This document shows positions 1 to 8,800 of a stretch of 16,772 nt of DNA, one piece after another; position 1 is the stretch's first letter, and each line of letters starts with the position of its first letter. The notes below the pieces were generated by a model. It was not told where the DNA came from and ran no database searches. It saw nothing but the letters and a program-made list of their open reading frames with translations. The DNA comes from JACQXM01 sp964569425 (GTDB lineage Bacteria > Planctomycetota > Phycisphaerae > UBA1845). The DNA lies in assembly GCA_964569425.1 (NCBI GenBank), contig CAZMVD010000092.1, positions 1 through 16,772 on the forward strand, written 5' to 3'. The position numbers were made by a program, and so were the translations under genes.

Positions 1-3000
1 GGTTGCCGACCCAGCCGATCTGGGTGGCGCCCTTCATGACCTTGAACTTCACCGGGTTCGCGCCGTTGTTGGGCGAGAACGAGATGTAGCGGTTCTTCGG
101 TCCATGATGCGGCGGGGGCGGCGTGACTGCCGGGTTCACATCGGGCAGCGGGTCGCAAGCCACCAAAATGTCCAGCTCACTGACGCCCTGCGCGGTGACG
201 CCCTGGCCGGAGGTCCAGCCGCCGACGCGGATGGTGTAGCAGATGTCCTTCGACACCGGGATAGTCACCGCCGAGGTGGTCGAGAACTGACCGAAACAAT
301 AATCGTCGTTGCACTCGAGCAGCGACGCGTTGGTCGTCGGACAGATGCAGGTTCCCGTGCCACCGCTATGCACGGCTAACATGCCGTCGTAGGTGGCCGC
401 ACCGCACATGTTGATGATCATCTGACCCGTGCATTCCGCAGCATACTCGAACCAGATGTCGCCTCGGAAACTGGTCGTTCCCGATTGCAGGCAGGTCAGC
501 ACGCCGGGCGGCGCGCCGCCGGTGTTGGACGGACCGTCGAGCGTGGCCAGGCGGTTGTCGGTGACCACGTCCGTGCAGCGGTAGGTTTCCCCCGGCGCCG
601 GCGGCGGGCCGCAGGGTCCCACGTTCTGCTGGTTGAGGTTGATGCACGAATTGGAATCGGAAACGCTGCACACCAGCGTGGGATCACCCGCGCAGACGCC
701 GATATCCGGATCGCCGTAAATGCGCGTGCCCTCACCGGTCCCGGCTTCATCACAAATCAACTGGCGCCCGGTGGCGCAGACGTCGTTGGACGGCGCCGGG
801 CAGGGGTTCGTGTTGCACATCGCATACGGAATGGCCACGCCGCCCTGGGCGGTGCACTGGCTCATGGTCCCTGCGTCGTTGCAGTTGACCGGACTGCCGG
901 GTGTGCAGCAGGCCACGGGGAGGTCGCCGCAGCCGCCGTCCTCGCCGGGCACGGTGCCTTGCTCGATGCCCGAGGACAGGCAGAAGGTGTAGTCGGCGTC
1001 GTCGCGGTCCTCGGGACCGTAGGTGCCGTTGGCATCGCGAACGCTGTAGCTGTTGCCGTCCGCGCTGCTGACCCACGAGGTCGTGCACACCTCGGTGCCC
1101 TCCGATGTGATTTCAATCCAGTAGCAGTTGTTGGAATTGAGCCCACTGAGCGCCGGGACCAACGGAGCCGAGTAGTCGTAGGTCACGAAGCCGGGGATGT
1201 TGGCCTTGGCATCGGGGACGATCCCGACGTATGCCGCAATCTGAAGTCCCGGCAGGCCGAAGTCGTCTTCATAGAATTTGATGTCGAAATCCTCCGGCGG
1301 ATTCGCAAAACACGACGGGAGCCCGGGCGGGTTCTGCGGCGGGGCAAAACCGAAGCGCCAGCAGATCCGGTTGATATCGGGCGACTGTGGCTGGAAATCG
1401 TCAGCCAATCGGCGATTCAGGCGCCGGTCGCTGGCCTGGAGGAATCCGTCGGGGTCATCCTCCTGGCAATGGTCCTTGTCCTGGAATGGGCAAATCGGGC
1501 AGGGGTCATCCACGCAGCGCAATCCGCCGTGGTACACGCCCTGGTTCACGTTGACGCACTCATTCAATGTGATTCCCGCACCACCCAAACCGTCGATGCA
1601 CTGACCGGGACCGGTGCAGCAGGCGCCCAGGTCACAGGTACCGGCGGGGAATGGGAAGCAACTGGGATCCGGCGTTGGATCAAGATCGCCCAGCCAATTA
1701 CCGGCCAGGCCGCCTTCGGCGATCGGATCCTCGCACGCATACCTATCGACGAACGGTTCACAGGTCTCGCTGTCGATTACACAGCATGCTGCCAGCGGAC
1801 AAGGCCGCACGGTGAAGTGCGCCTGGTACGGGCCGGCATTGTCGACGCACTGAACGCCGGGGTTGCAGTCGGCGGAGCTGTCGCAGTCGGTGACGGTGTT
1901 TTCACAGGCTTTTCCGGCATAGATCTGGAACCAATAGGTTCCCGGCCGGACGGTAAACCGGCCGGACCAGTTGCCGTCCGTACACGGCCCCTCGGGATGG
2001 CCGTAGCCCGAAGAACCTGAATCGGGGAATATGTTGCTGCTGCCGGTGCAGGGGCACCCGTCGCGCAGAATGATCCAGGTCGGGCTGTGGACCGGGGCGT
2101 TGCAGCACAGGTCCACGGTGACCACTGCGCAGGCGTCGACCGACAGCGCTTCATACCAGCCGGGGTCGTTGGCGCCCTGGGCGCACTCGTCACCCTCCGG
2201 GGCGGCGAACTGCGCGGCCGTGGAATCGCCGGACATCGTGATATATTCCTTGGGGTCATTCACGGGGTCATACATAGGCACGCTGACCGCATGAACGGTC
2301 GGCCCGGCGCAGGTCATGCATGTACCGCCGGAACCACAAGCACCGCCCTGCGGTGAACACGCTCCGCTGCCGTCGCTGCACAGCAAAGTGTCCTCGCAGC
2401 AGTCGCCGCCGGTGACCATGGGTTGCGGGCAGCAATTCACCGTACAGTCAGTGCCGGCACCCAGGAAAGTGCCGCCGCCGTCGATGCAAATATCCTGGTC
2501 GATCCGGCTGCAACCGTCGTTGGGGAAGTCCGGGTCGCAGCAGGCGCCCAGATCGCACGGTTCGTCGGCACAAAGCAGCGCGTCAGGGGAATCGATCCCC
2601 CGCTTGCCCTGCCAATCGGCGCTGTTGCACAGGCCTAAGGCCACACCGCCGCAATCGCGCGTGGCCTTACAGGACTGTCCGTCGAACGGACCACCCTTGC
2701 AGGTGCGGCATTCCCACTGCTGGGTGTCTTTACAGTTGGCAGGATTGTCCGGGTCGCAACAGGCGCCCAGCGGGCTGGGGATTTTCTCGCCCATGATCTC
2801 GAAGGCGAGCTTGTAGTCGCCGGGGTTGAGATTCGGCGAATCATGGTCGTCAACTCGCGGATTACCGTTGATCCAGAGGATGTCGGCGTTGTTGGTGCCT
2901 TCGTGAACCGCGTCGGCGGTCAGCCAGAAGCCCTCGGCGAATTCATCGATATTGTCAATGTCGGTGTTGTCACGATCGCTGCGCATGACCACATAGCCAC

Positions 3001-4420
3001 GCGGCGGGATGCGGAAGGGAGGATCACGCGGTTCTTCGCCCTGGCTCACGTCGCAATCCGGTGCGCAATCGACTTCAAACGTGTAATAGAAATTCCCTCC
3101 GTTACTGAAGCGGATGGCAAACGAGTTGGCCAGAATCGGCGCGCCGCACACGTTGCTGTCACAATCGGCGTTTTGCGCACAATAGGCCCCGGCATTGCCG
3201 CCCACACCGACGCACTTTTCGCTGTCGTAGAACTCGAACACGAGGATTTCGTTGGGGTTGCCCACGCCGCCGCGGAAGCGGAACTCGCGCAGGCGGAGGA
3301 ACGAGTCGTTGTCCGACAGGTGGTAGTCATCGCCGACGCTCAACAGGCCGGCACAAGCGTTGGGGTTGGCGTCGCAGGTCTGATTGACATTGCAGAGATT
3401 GCCCGCACCGCAATCAGTATCGAACAGACAGGGAGCATTGTTGTGGTTGCAAAGTTTGGAGCAATCCAGTGCGGCGTCTTCGCAAAAAGACCCGTCTACG
3501 CTGCACTGCCCGGGATTGCGTGTGACCGGGCCGACCGCCTTGGCCGTGGTCAGGTCCGCGTCGCGCGGAGCGATGCCCGCGCTGTATTTGGGACACACGC
3601 ACTTGTCGAGGTCGTCGGGATTGCTGATTCGCAGCCACCGACCACCTTGAGAGTCGCAGTTTGCCTTAGTGATGTGGGGATCCACGCAAGTGTCGTCGGG
3701 CAGGCAGCAACGGCCCACGTCGGGGCTGAGTTCGCAATGCCCGATGTTTTCACCCAGACCGATGTTGGGCTCGAAGCAGGTGGCTTGCGCCGTGCACACG
3801 CCGGCGCCCGGGCAATCGCTGGCGATGACGCAGGGATCGCCGTCATTGGGACCGCCCACGCACTTGTGGGCACATGGCGACAGGGAATTGGCCACGCAAG
3901 CGCCCACGCCGTTGCAACGGTCGTTGGTGCAAAACAGGCCGTCGCCGCTGTCGCAGCGCGTGCCGAAGATGGCGTTGATCTCTTCACATTGCCCGGTGGT
4001 CTGGTTGCACTGCGCCACCTTGCACGGGTTGCTGGGCGTCGCGCATTCGGCATCGCAAGTACATGTCCCACCGACACTGGCGATCCCACCCGCGGATGGA
4101 GCGGGTGCCGGCTCAGTCGGAATGGCCGATTTAATCCGCGCAAAGGGCACGCCATCCCTGGTGGTCGGGGTGGATGATGAGGCAGCAACGGCCGTGTTGG
4201 CCTGCAGCGGCGAAAGTTTCTTGGTTTGCCGTGCGCTGTCGGCGGGTTTGTTGGTCGCGGCTTTGGGAGCGCTGGCCGCAGCCTCGTTGGCTACGGCGGG
4301 CTGGTCGTCAACCGGACCGCCTCCCGCGCGAACGTGGGCCCAACCGAGCCCGCCCGCAACTAGAGTAACGCCCATCAGCCAACCCAGTGGCTTTACGACA
4401 TGTCGTTGTTTCGCTCGCAC
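1..4420 (-). CDS. Giant secreted Cys-rich multidomain protein (3' end beyond window)
   Basis: One frame stays open from a GTG at 4420 to the left edge (1473 codons seen). The start is chosen for a GGAGG Shine-Dalgarno 9 nt upstream and a signal peptide (basic MRAKQRHVVK, hydrophobic core to about residue 33). An Ala/Pro/Thr-rich linker follows (about 34-112), then a 'C-DG--C--D-C-G-G-C' disulfide module (about 119-183). Six or more 'GACC/GRCC/AACC' Cys modules lie near 236, 552, 625, 877, 932 and 1169. Between them are beta-rich segments, including an 'ADDF' module near 1006 with 'DIKFYEDDFGLPG' at 1046-1058. Residues 1211-1420 ('NDVCATG', 'DIWFEYAAECTG', 'CYTIRVGG') resemble a pre-peptidase-like beta domain common in planctomycete surface proteins. 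The last residues enter an 'NRYISFSPNNG' module also found in the astacin gene of this window. No catalytic motif is visible. Likely an extracellular or cell-wall structural or adhesive protein; exact role unknown. The true C-terminus is not in the window. Confidence 0.9.
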   Translation of the reverse strand, partial: MRAKQRHVVKPLGWLMGVTLVAGGLGWAHVRAGGGPVDDQPAVANEAAASAPKAATNKPADSARQTKKLSPLQANTAVAASSSTPTTRDGVPFARIKSAIPTEPAPAPSAGGIASVGGTCTCDAECATPSNPCKVAQCNQTTGQCEEINAIFGTRCDSGDGLFCTNDRCNGVGACVANSLSPCAHKCVGGPNDGDPCVIASDCPGAGVCTAQATCFEPNIGLGENIGHCELSPDVGRCCLPDDTCVDPHITKANCDSQGGRWLRISNPDDLDKCVCPKYSAGIAPRDADLTTAKAVGPVTRNPGQCSVDGSFCEDAALDCSKLCNHNNAPCLFDTDCGAGNLCNVNQTCDANPNACAGLLSVGDDYHLSDNDSFLRLREFRFRGGVGNPNEILVFEFYDSEKCVGVGGNAGAYCAQNADCDSNVCGAPILANSFAIRFSNGGNFYYTFEVDCAPDCDVSQGEEPRDPPFRIPPRGYVVMRSDRDNTDIDNIDEFAEGFWLTADAVHEGTNNADILWINGNPRVDDHDSPNLNPGDYKLAFEIMGEKIPSPLGACCDPDNPANCKDTQQWECRTCKGGPFDGQSCKATRDCGGVALGLCNSADWQGKRGIDSPDALLCADEPCDLGACCDPDFPNDGCSRIDQDICIDGGGTFLGAGTDCTVNCCPQPMVTGGDCCEDTLLCSDGSGACSPQGGACGSGGTCMTCAGPTVHAVSVPMYDPVNDPKEYITMSGDSTAAQFAAPEGDECAQGANDPGWYEALSVDACAVVTVDLCCNAPVHSPTWIILRDGCPCTGSSNIFPDSGSSGYGHPEGPCTDGNWSGRFTVRPGTYWFQIYAGKACENTVTDCDSSADCNPGVQCVDNAGPYQAHFTVRPCPLAACCVIDSETCEPFVDRYACEDPIAEGGLAGNWLGDLDPTPDPSCFPFPAGTCDLGACCTGPGQCIDGLGGAGITLNECVNVNQGVYHGGLRCVDDPCPICPFQDKDHCQEDDPDGFLQASDRRLNRRLADDFQPQSPDINRICWRFGFAPPQNPPGLPSCFANPPEDFDIKFYEDDFGLPGLQIAAYVGIVPDAKANIPGFVTYDYSAPLVPALSGLNSNNCYWIEITSEGTEVCTTSWVSSADGNSYSVRDANGTYGPEDRDDADYTFCLSSGIEQGTVPGEDGGCGDLPVACCTPGSPVNCNDAGTMSQCTAQGGVAIPYAMCNTNPCPAPSNDVCATGRQLICDEAGTGEGTRIYGDPDIGVCAGDPTLVCSVSDSNSCINLNQQNVGPCGPPPAPGETYRCTDVVTDNRLATLDGPSNTGGAPPGVLTCLQSGTTSFRGDIWFEYAAECTGQMIINMCGAATYDGMLAVHSGGTGTCICPTTNASLLECNDDYCFGQFSTTSAVTIPVSKDICYTIRVGGWTSGQGVTAQGVSELDILVACDPLPDVNPAVTPPPPHHGPKNRYISFSPNNGANPVKFKVMKGATQIGWVGN

Positions 4421-4518
4421 CGTTCCGATCCTCCATTAGGGGTGTTGGGGGTCTTGGTACCAATGATCGATGAACCGAGCCGAGGAGAATTCGGCCCGGG
4501 TGAAACAGGCAGGGAGCC

Positions 4519-4532
4519 CATGCGCAAGCATG
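4519..4532. other. Hairpin CATGC-GCAA-GCATG in the leader
   Basis: A perfect 5-bp stem closes a GCAA (GNRA-type) tetraloop when read on the plus strand; on the minus strand, which carries the giant gene's leader, the loop reads TTGC. A mismatch then an AGC/GCT pairing extends the stem. It lies about 100 nt upstream of the GTG start. Function unknown. Confidence 0.4.
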
Positions 4533-4537
4533 AGCTT

Positions 4538-4549
4538 GTCAACGTTGAC
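4538..4549. promoter_or_regulatory. 12-bp perfect palindrome GTCAACGTTGAC, possible operator
   Basis: This perfect 12-bp dyad is about 118 bp upstream of the giant gene's GTG and immediately next to the tetraloop hairpin. Its symmetry and position fit a dimeric regulator site, but no second copy was noticed by eye at the other promoters in the window, and no regulator gene is present. The assignment is speculative. Confidence 0.3.
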
Positions 4550-4908
4550 CGGATGCATGGATTCGCTCGCCCAGATCTAGTCAAATCCGACTTCGTGCTG
4601 AACCACCGGCACTCCCGTGCGAAAAGATCGCAGAGTGCTACACTACCGGCGCAACCCACCCTCGCGCCCGGACTTGGTGACAACCAAGGGGGCGGGGCGG
4701 ATGATTCCGCTGGTATTCCACGTCGGGCCGCGCCTGCGCAAACAGGCAAGCGAACAACTCGCCGTCGGAAAACGCCTGGTCGATCAGCTTTAGGACCGAT
4801 TACTTGAAGCGCCGATGCTTCGGCAGCCGGGAACGGAGAAAAACCTGTTCCCAGACGCATGCCGCCGGAAGCTTGTTTGGCGTCCCACCGGTCCTGTAAC
4901 TACCTGAC

Positions 4909-4937
4909 AGTCTATCCTACACAATCACACAATTCAA
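4909..4937 (-). promoter_or_regulatory. Candidate sigma-70-type promoter for the giant Cys-rich gene
   Basis: On the minus strand TTGAAT (4937-4932) and TAGACT (4914-4909) are separated by 17 nt, in a locally AT-rich stretch that stands out from the GC-rich surroundings. Each hexamer matches the consensus at 4 of 6 positions. If used, it would give a leader of roughly 480 nt before the GTG at 4420. It could instead serve an unseen short transcript. Confidence 0.35.
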
Positions 4938-5102
4938 GCATTTTATTTCGAGAATCGTGGTCCAAGGTGGGATAGCGTGGTTTGAAGGAGCGATCAAAGA
5001 TCAGGCGCTGGGCTGTTCACTTGATTCATTGACGGCCATTCCACGTGGAGAAGGCCATGGAGGCGGCCTGGCGGGGTTCGGCGGAGGGGGGTCCCGGCGG
5101 GT

Positions 5103-5687
5103 TCAGGGCGAGGGCTGATGCCGTCCGTCGGCAAATTCGGTCTCCTGGATGATATTCCCTTCCTCGTCCCAGATGCTCATCACACCTTGGCGCTGGCCAT
5201 TGAGGTACTCAACCTCTGAACGCTTCGTTCCGTTGGGGTGCCAAGTGATGTAAGGTCCGGTCCAGACGCCGTGATCCATGGCAAACTCCTGCGCCTTGGT
5301 GCCATCGGGGTACCAGACGATCCAGGTGCCGTGTCCTTTGCCATCAACGTTTTCGCCGGTCGCCCAGGGGGTTCCGTTTTCGAACCATGTCTTTCGCGGT
5401 CCGTGCATCACCCCGCAACGATAATGAAGCTCAAGCTTGGTCTGCCCCGACTCGTATTTCTCGATCATCACGCCGTGGAGAACGGGCTCCCCGTTCAGGT
5501 GGACCACTTGTCGCTGTCGAAACAATGAGCCGCTGGGATAAGTCTGTTCCTGCGTGGTGACCTCCAGCCCGTCGCATTCCGACGCCGCCGGGCTTGGCGC
5601 CTGGGCATCGCGCTGCCGGGGTGTGCTTGCGCACCCGGTGGAGATCAGCACGCCGCAAGCGACCAGGCAAACGATGAATCGCCACAT
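5103..5687 (-). CDS. Lipoprotein with MORN_2/YwqK-type repeats
   Basis: The start is ATG 5687, not the upstream in-frame ATG: AAGGA sits 7 nt before it and the 194-aa product opens with MWRFIVCLVACGVLISTGC, a lipoprotein signal with lipobox ISTG-C (Cys19). After a Pro/Ala/Gln linker, about five repeats of roughly 23 residues fill residues 72-187. They carry the pattern 'G-W--W--NGT---E' (for example WFENGT 101-106, WYPDGT 125-130, WHPNGT 149-154, IWDEEGN 172-178). This is the MORN_2 variant found in YwqK-like proteins, whose role in such lipoproteins is generally unknown; the YwqK 'antitoxin' label would be an over-reading, as no toxin gene is next to it. It is probably anchored in a membrane facing the periplasm. 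It follows the M4 gene by 153 nt on the same strand, so co-transcription is possible. Confidence 0.9.
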   Translation of the reverse strand: MWRFIVCLVACGVLISTGCASTPRQRDAQAPSPAASECDGLEVTTQEQTYPSGSLFRQRQVVHLNGEPVLHGVMIEKYESGQTKLELHYRCGVMHGPRKTWFENGTPWATGENVDGKGHGTWIVWYPDGTKAQEFAMDHGVWTGPYITWHPNGTKRSEVEYLNGQRQGVMSIWDEEGNIIQETEFADGRHQPSP

Positions 5688-5791
5688 GGTGAATTCCTTT
5701 CGACACGGCGCCGCCTCCATGGTGTTTGCGGCTCGGTCCGAAAAAACTGGGCGCCCGTTTCGACAGGATCGTCGATTCGCCCCTGTTCGTA

Positions 5792-5819
5792 GCATCCGTG
5801 GGATTGCATCACGGGTCAA
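5792..5819 (-). promoter_or_regulatory. Weak promoter-like sequence upstream of the MORN lipoprotein
   Basis: TTGACC (5819-5814 on the minus strand) is a good -35 match, but about 17 nt later only a poor -10 (GATGCT) is found. It lies between the M4 stop and the lipoprotein start, so it could give partly independent expression. Read-through from the M4 gene is equally plausible. Confidence 0.2.
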
Positions 5820-5840
5820 GAGGAGTTCGGCGGCTGAGGC

Positions 5841-8800
5841 TCATCCACAGGGGGAGGGATCGAGCGAGACCCCGATCCACGGCTCGAATGCCGCTGCCCC
5901 ATTCAGCAGGTCAATCAGGCGAAGGATGTCCGCGGCGCCGGATGCGCCCGATCGATTCATGTCCGTGGCATAATATGGGCGCATGCGTCCCGGCACCTGA
6001 TTGAGCGAATCGATCAGCGCGAGAATGTCCGCCGCGGTACTCGTTCCGTTTCCGTTGGCATCGCCGGGCAGGAACCCGAGACACACGCGTCCGCCGCTGC
6101 CGAGATGATCGACGGTCGTCCAGACGCCGGGGGAGATTGGGCGATCGAAAGTCACGAGCACGCTGTCTGCGGCAGCGGGCACTACGCTGAGGATGGCCGG
6201 CGCCGAACCCGTGGCGCTGGATTGCGAAACGACGAAATCGCCGGGAGTCAAACCGGCCACTGAACCACCGGTGAACACCAGCGTCACTGCGCTGAAACCC
6301 TGAGCCGCATTTGCATCGTTGAGTTCGTGCGGCTGTCGGGCGTCGATCGCCCCGGATGGTGGATCGCTTCCAACCAGCGACAGGCAGGGCTGAGGCACAT
6401 GAATGCAATTCCCCAAGAGACAGAAGTCAAAGGAACAGTCGTTGCCGTCGTTGCAATCCGCTGCGTCATTGCAGTTGCCGCTGGCGGTCACCACCACATC
6501 GTCGATCGCCGCTTCCGTGATTCCATCCGCCGTGGGTCCGTCGCCGGCCCGAACGCGAATCCTCATGGTCTCGGTGAGGGCGACCAACTCGTGCAATCTG
6601 AATGATCGGTGGATCCACTGGTTTTCGCTTTGCGTGTGGTTGAGCCTCTCGACTTCGAACCACGAGTCGCCGTCATCGCTGGACACCTCGATCGCAAAAA
6701 AATCCTCCGGATCCTGGCCAGGGTTACCGTTGAAGTACCAGCGCGCCAGTGAGAGTTCTGCTTCGTACGCCGTGCCCAGATCGAAGCGCGGCGACAACAG
6801 GACCACCACGCCGTCGTCCACGTCGCCGTCGGCGGCGGACGAGTTGGCGCCTGTGAACGCGCACGAAACCCCCTGGAATGCGGCGCCCGGCTGGGCCGGC
6901 TGCCCAACATCAAACGTGGCCTGCGGAGTACCGATTACCCAAAAGCCATCGGTGGCCGTGGTTCCTTCGCCCGACAGCGACCATCCGCGAACGTTGCCGT
7001 TCTCGAAGTCATCCCAGAACACGGCGGGCACGCAGGCGTCGGCCGTTTCGTCGCAGAAATCGCTACCGCAGGGTGGTGTCCCCGGTTGGCAAAAACCCCC
7101 GACGCAGACTTCGACCCCGTTGCAAAAGCGACCGTCATTGCAGGCGGCGGAAGTGAAGCACCCACAACTGAACAGTTCGAAGTCGTCCACATACCAGCCG
7201 TCAACGCCGGAGCATCCGTCCTTGCCGAAAACGAATTGAAAGCGGACCGTCTCGCCACCGGAGATGAACAGGCTCAAATCCACCAGCGACGTACCCCAGC
7301 CGCCGCCGGCGCCGCTGAACGCCGATTGCCCGGCGAGGGGGTTGGTGTTGCCCGCCGCGGCGCTTCGCAGCGTGGTATTGTATGGGTTGAACGTAAACGC
7401 CGTGGACGGAACGGGCTGCCAGGTCTGGCCGTCGTCCACACTGATGCGCAGATTGCCGCCGTCAAAGCCGGTTTCCGTCGACACATAGTGCGTGAAGGCC
7501 AGCTTCGGTTCCACCACGCCGACCGGAATGGCGATTGCCGGACTGAAGAGGCGGTGCGTGCCGGTTTCATTGACGGTGGTGCAATTTCCGATGTTGGGAT
7601 CCGCGCAATACCAGGACGTGCCCGCTCGGCTGCCGGGCAGGTTGGCGCGCAGTTCCCAGTCATAGGGCGTCGGGGGGTTCGAGTTCATGACCGTCCAACC
7701 CACGGCGCCTTGTTCGAGATCATCGAAATGGTGGACGAGGCGTCCCTCGCAATACACCGGTGGTGCGGGATCCAGCACCGGCACCGTCGCGCCGCAGCTC
7801 CCGTCGGTGTTCATCTCTACCGCGAGCAGCGCGCGGTCCACCTGCTCTGCGTCGAACGCGGTGAAAACGCTGCCGGAGGGAAGTCCGGTTCGCGGATCCA
7901 GCGGGGTGGAGCCGATCAGGTCCTGCGCCGCCTGATTAAAGGCGACGTAGGCATCGGCAAAATCAGACGCGGGAGTCAGGTACGTCGTCAGCGCCCGATA
8001 CCAGACGGCACCCGCTTTGATGGCGCCGATCCCCGTCACCGTCTGGTTGTTGAAGCTCTTGCCATCGGTGAGCATCGCAAAGGCGTGGTTGGGCACGCCG
8101 CTGCCGCTGTGCACGCCGCCATTGTCACCGGGGTTGCAGGTTTGCAGGGAACTGTTGGCCGTGCTGGGGTGGTTCTTGCACGGGGGGTTCCACATGTCGC
8201 GGATGGGCTCATTGAAGACGGTCACGTCTTCCGCAATCAGCCAGCGCACGCCGTCGGCAAAGCCCGGCCCGAAGCTGCACGCCTGATCATTTCGCAGGTT
8301 GTTCGGAATATCTTTGCCATGGCCTGCGTAATTCGCAGGTTTCGGCCACGGCGTGCCGCCGGGCGTTCCCGCCGTGGAGGCGTTGCCATTGAACAGATCC
8401 ACGAGTTCGCCAAACACGTCGGAGAAGGACTCGTTGAGCTGGCCCGACTGATTCTGGTAGATGAGGTTGGCCGTGAACTGGGTCACGCCGTGCATGAGTT
8501 CATGCGCGGTCACGTCGTCGCGCGCCGTCCCCAGGCAGAAGATGGCCTGACTGCCGTTCCAGCGGGCGTTGGGGCATTGTTGAAAGGCGCGCGAATTGAC
8601 CGTGAGGATGATGTTCATTCCCAGCCCGTCGATGCTGTCGCGTCCGAAGCCGCGCTGGAAGTAGTCGTAGAAGTCGCCGGCATGGTCGTAGGCGAGGTTG
8701 GCGTCCACGACGTCCGACGTGCCTCCGGGCACCGGCGCTCCGCCCTCGCTGCGCAGCAGGGTTCCGGGTAGCCCAGAGCCGTTAAGTCCGTTGTACACCT

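Larger units (their letters stand above)
4421..5102. other. Intergenic region with palindromes and small hairpins; no convincing gene
   Basis: This 682-nt gap lies between the lipoprotein stop and the giant gene's GTG start. Open frames here lack codon bias, recognisable motifs and ribosome sites. It holds a 10-bp palindrome TTGGTACCAA (4454-4463), a tetraloop hairpin (4519-4532), a 12-bp palindrome (4538-4549), two hairpins (4811-4824 with GCCGA/TCGGC arms; 4829-4852 with GGGAAC/GTTCCC arms) and an AT-rich promoter-like zone near 4910-4955. An inverted repeat AGGCC/GGCCT at 5052-5069 lies just after the lipoprotein stop but has no T-run. I recognise no known riboswitch. Confidence 0.6.

Noticed and set aside
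485..2020. Long plus-strand open frame (511 codons), and similar ones at 2843-4177 and 7086-8771
   Set aside because: They are antisense to clear minus-strand genes with Cys-module or metallopeptidase motifs. Their translations are Ala/Val/Arg/Gly-rich with no domain, as expected from the high-GC opposite strand.
4393..4860. 155-codon minus-strand open frame upstream of the giant gene
   Set aside because: No ribosome site and no recognisable motif; it overlaps the giant gene's start region in another frame and crosses hairpins and palindromes that look non-coding.
5103..5687. YwqK-type antitoxin of a toxin-antitoxin pair
   Set aside because: The repeats fit the family, but the protein has a lipoprotein signal and no adjacent toxin gene, so an antitoxin role is unsupported.
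5841..6070. Cellulosome-type dockerin implying a cohesin scaffold
   Set aside because: EF-hand-like repeats are present, but no cohesin domain was recognised in the giant protein, and such tails are widespread in planctomycetes without cellulosomes.
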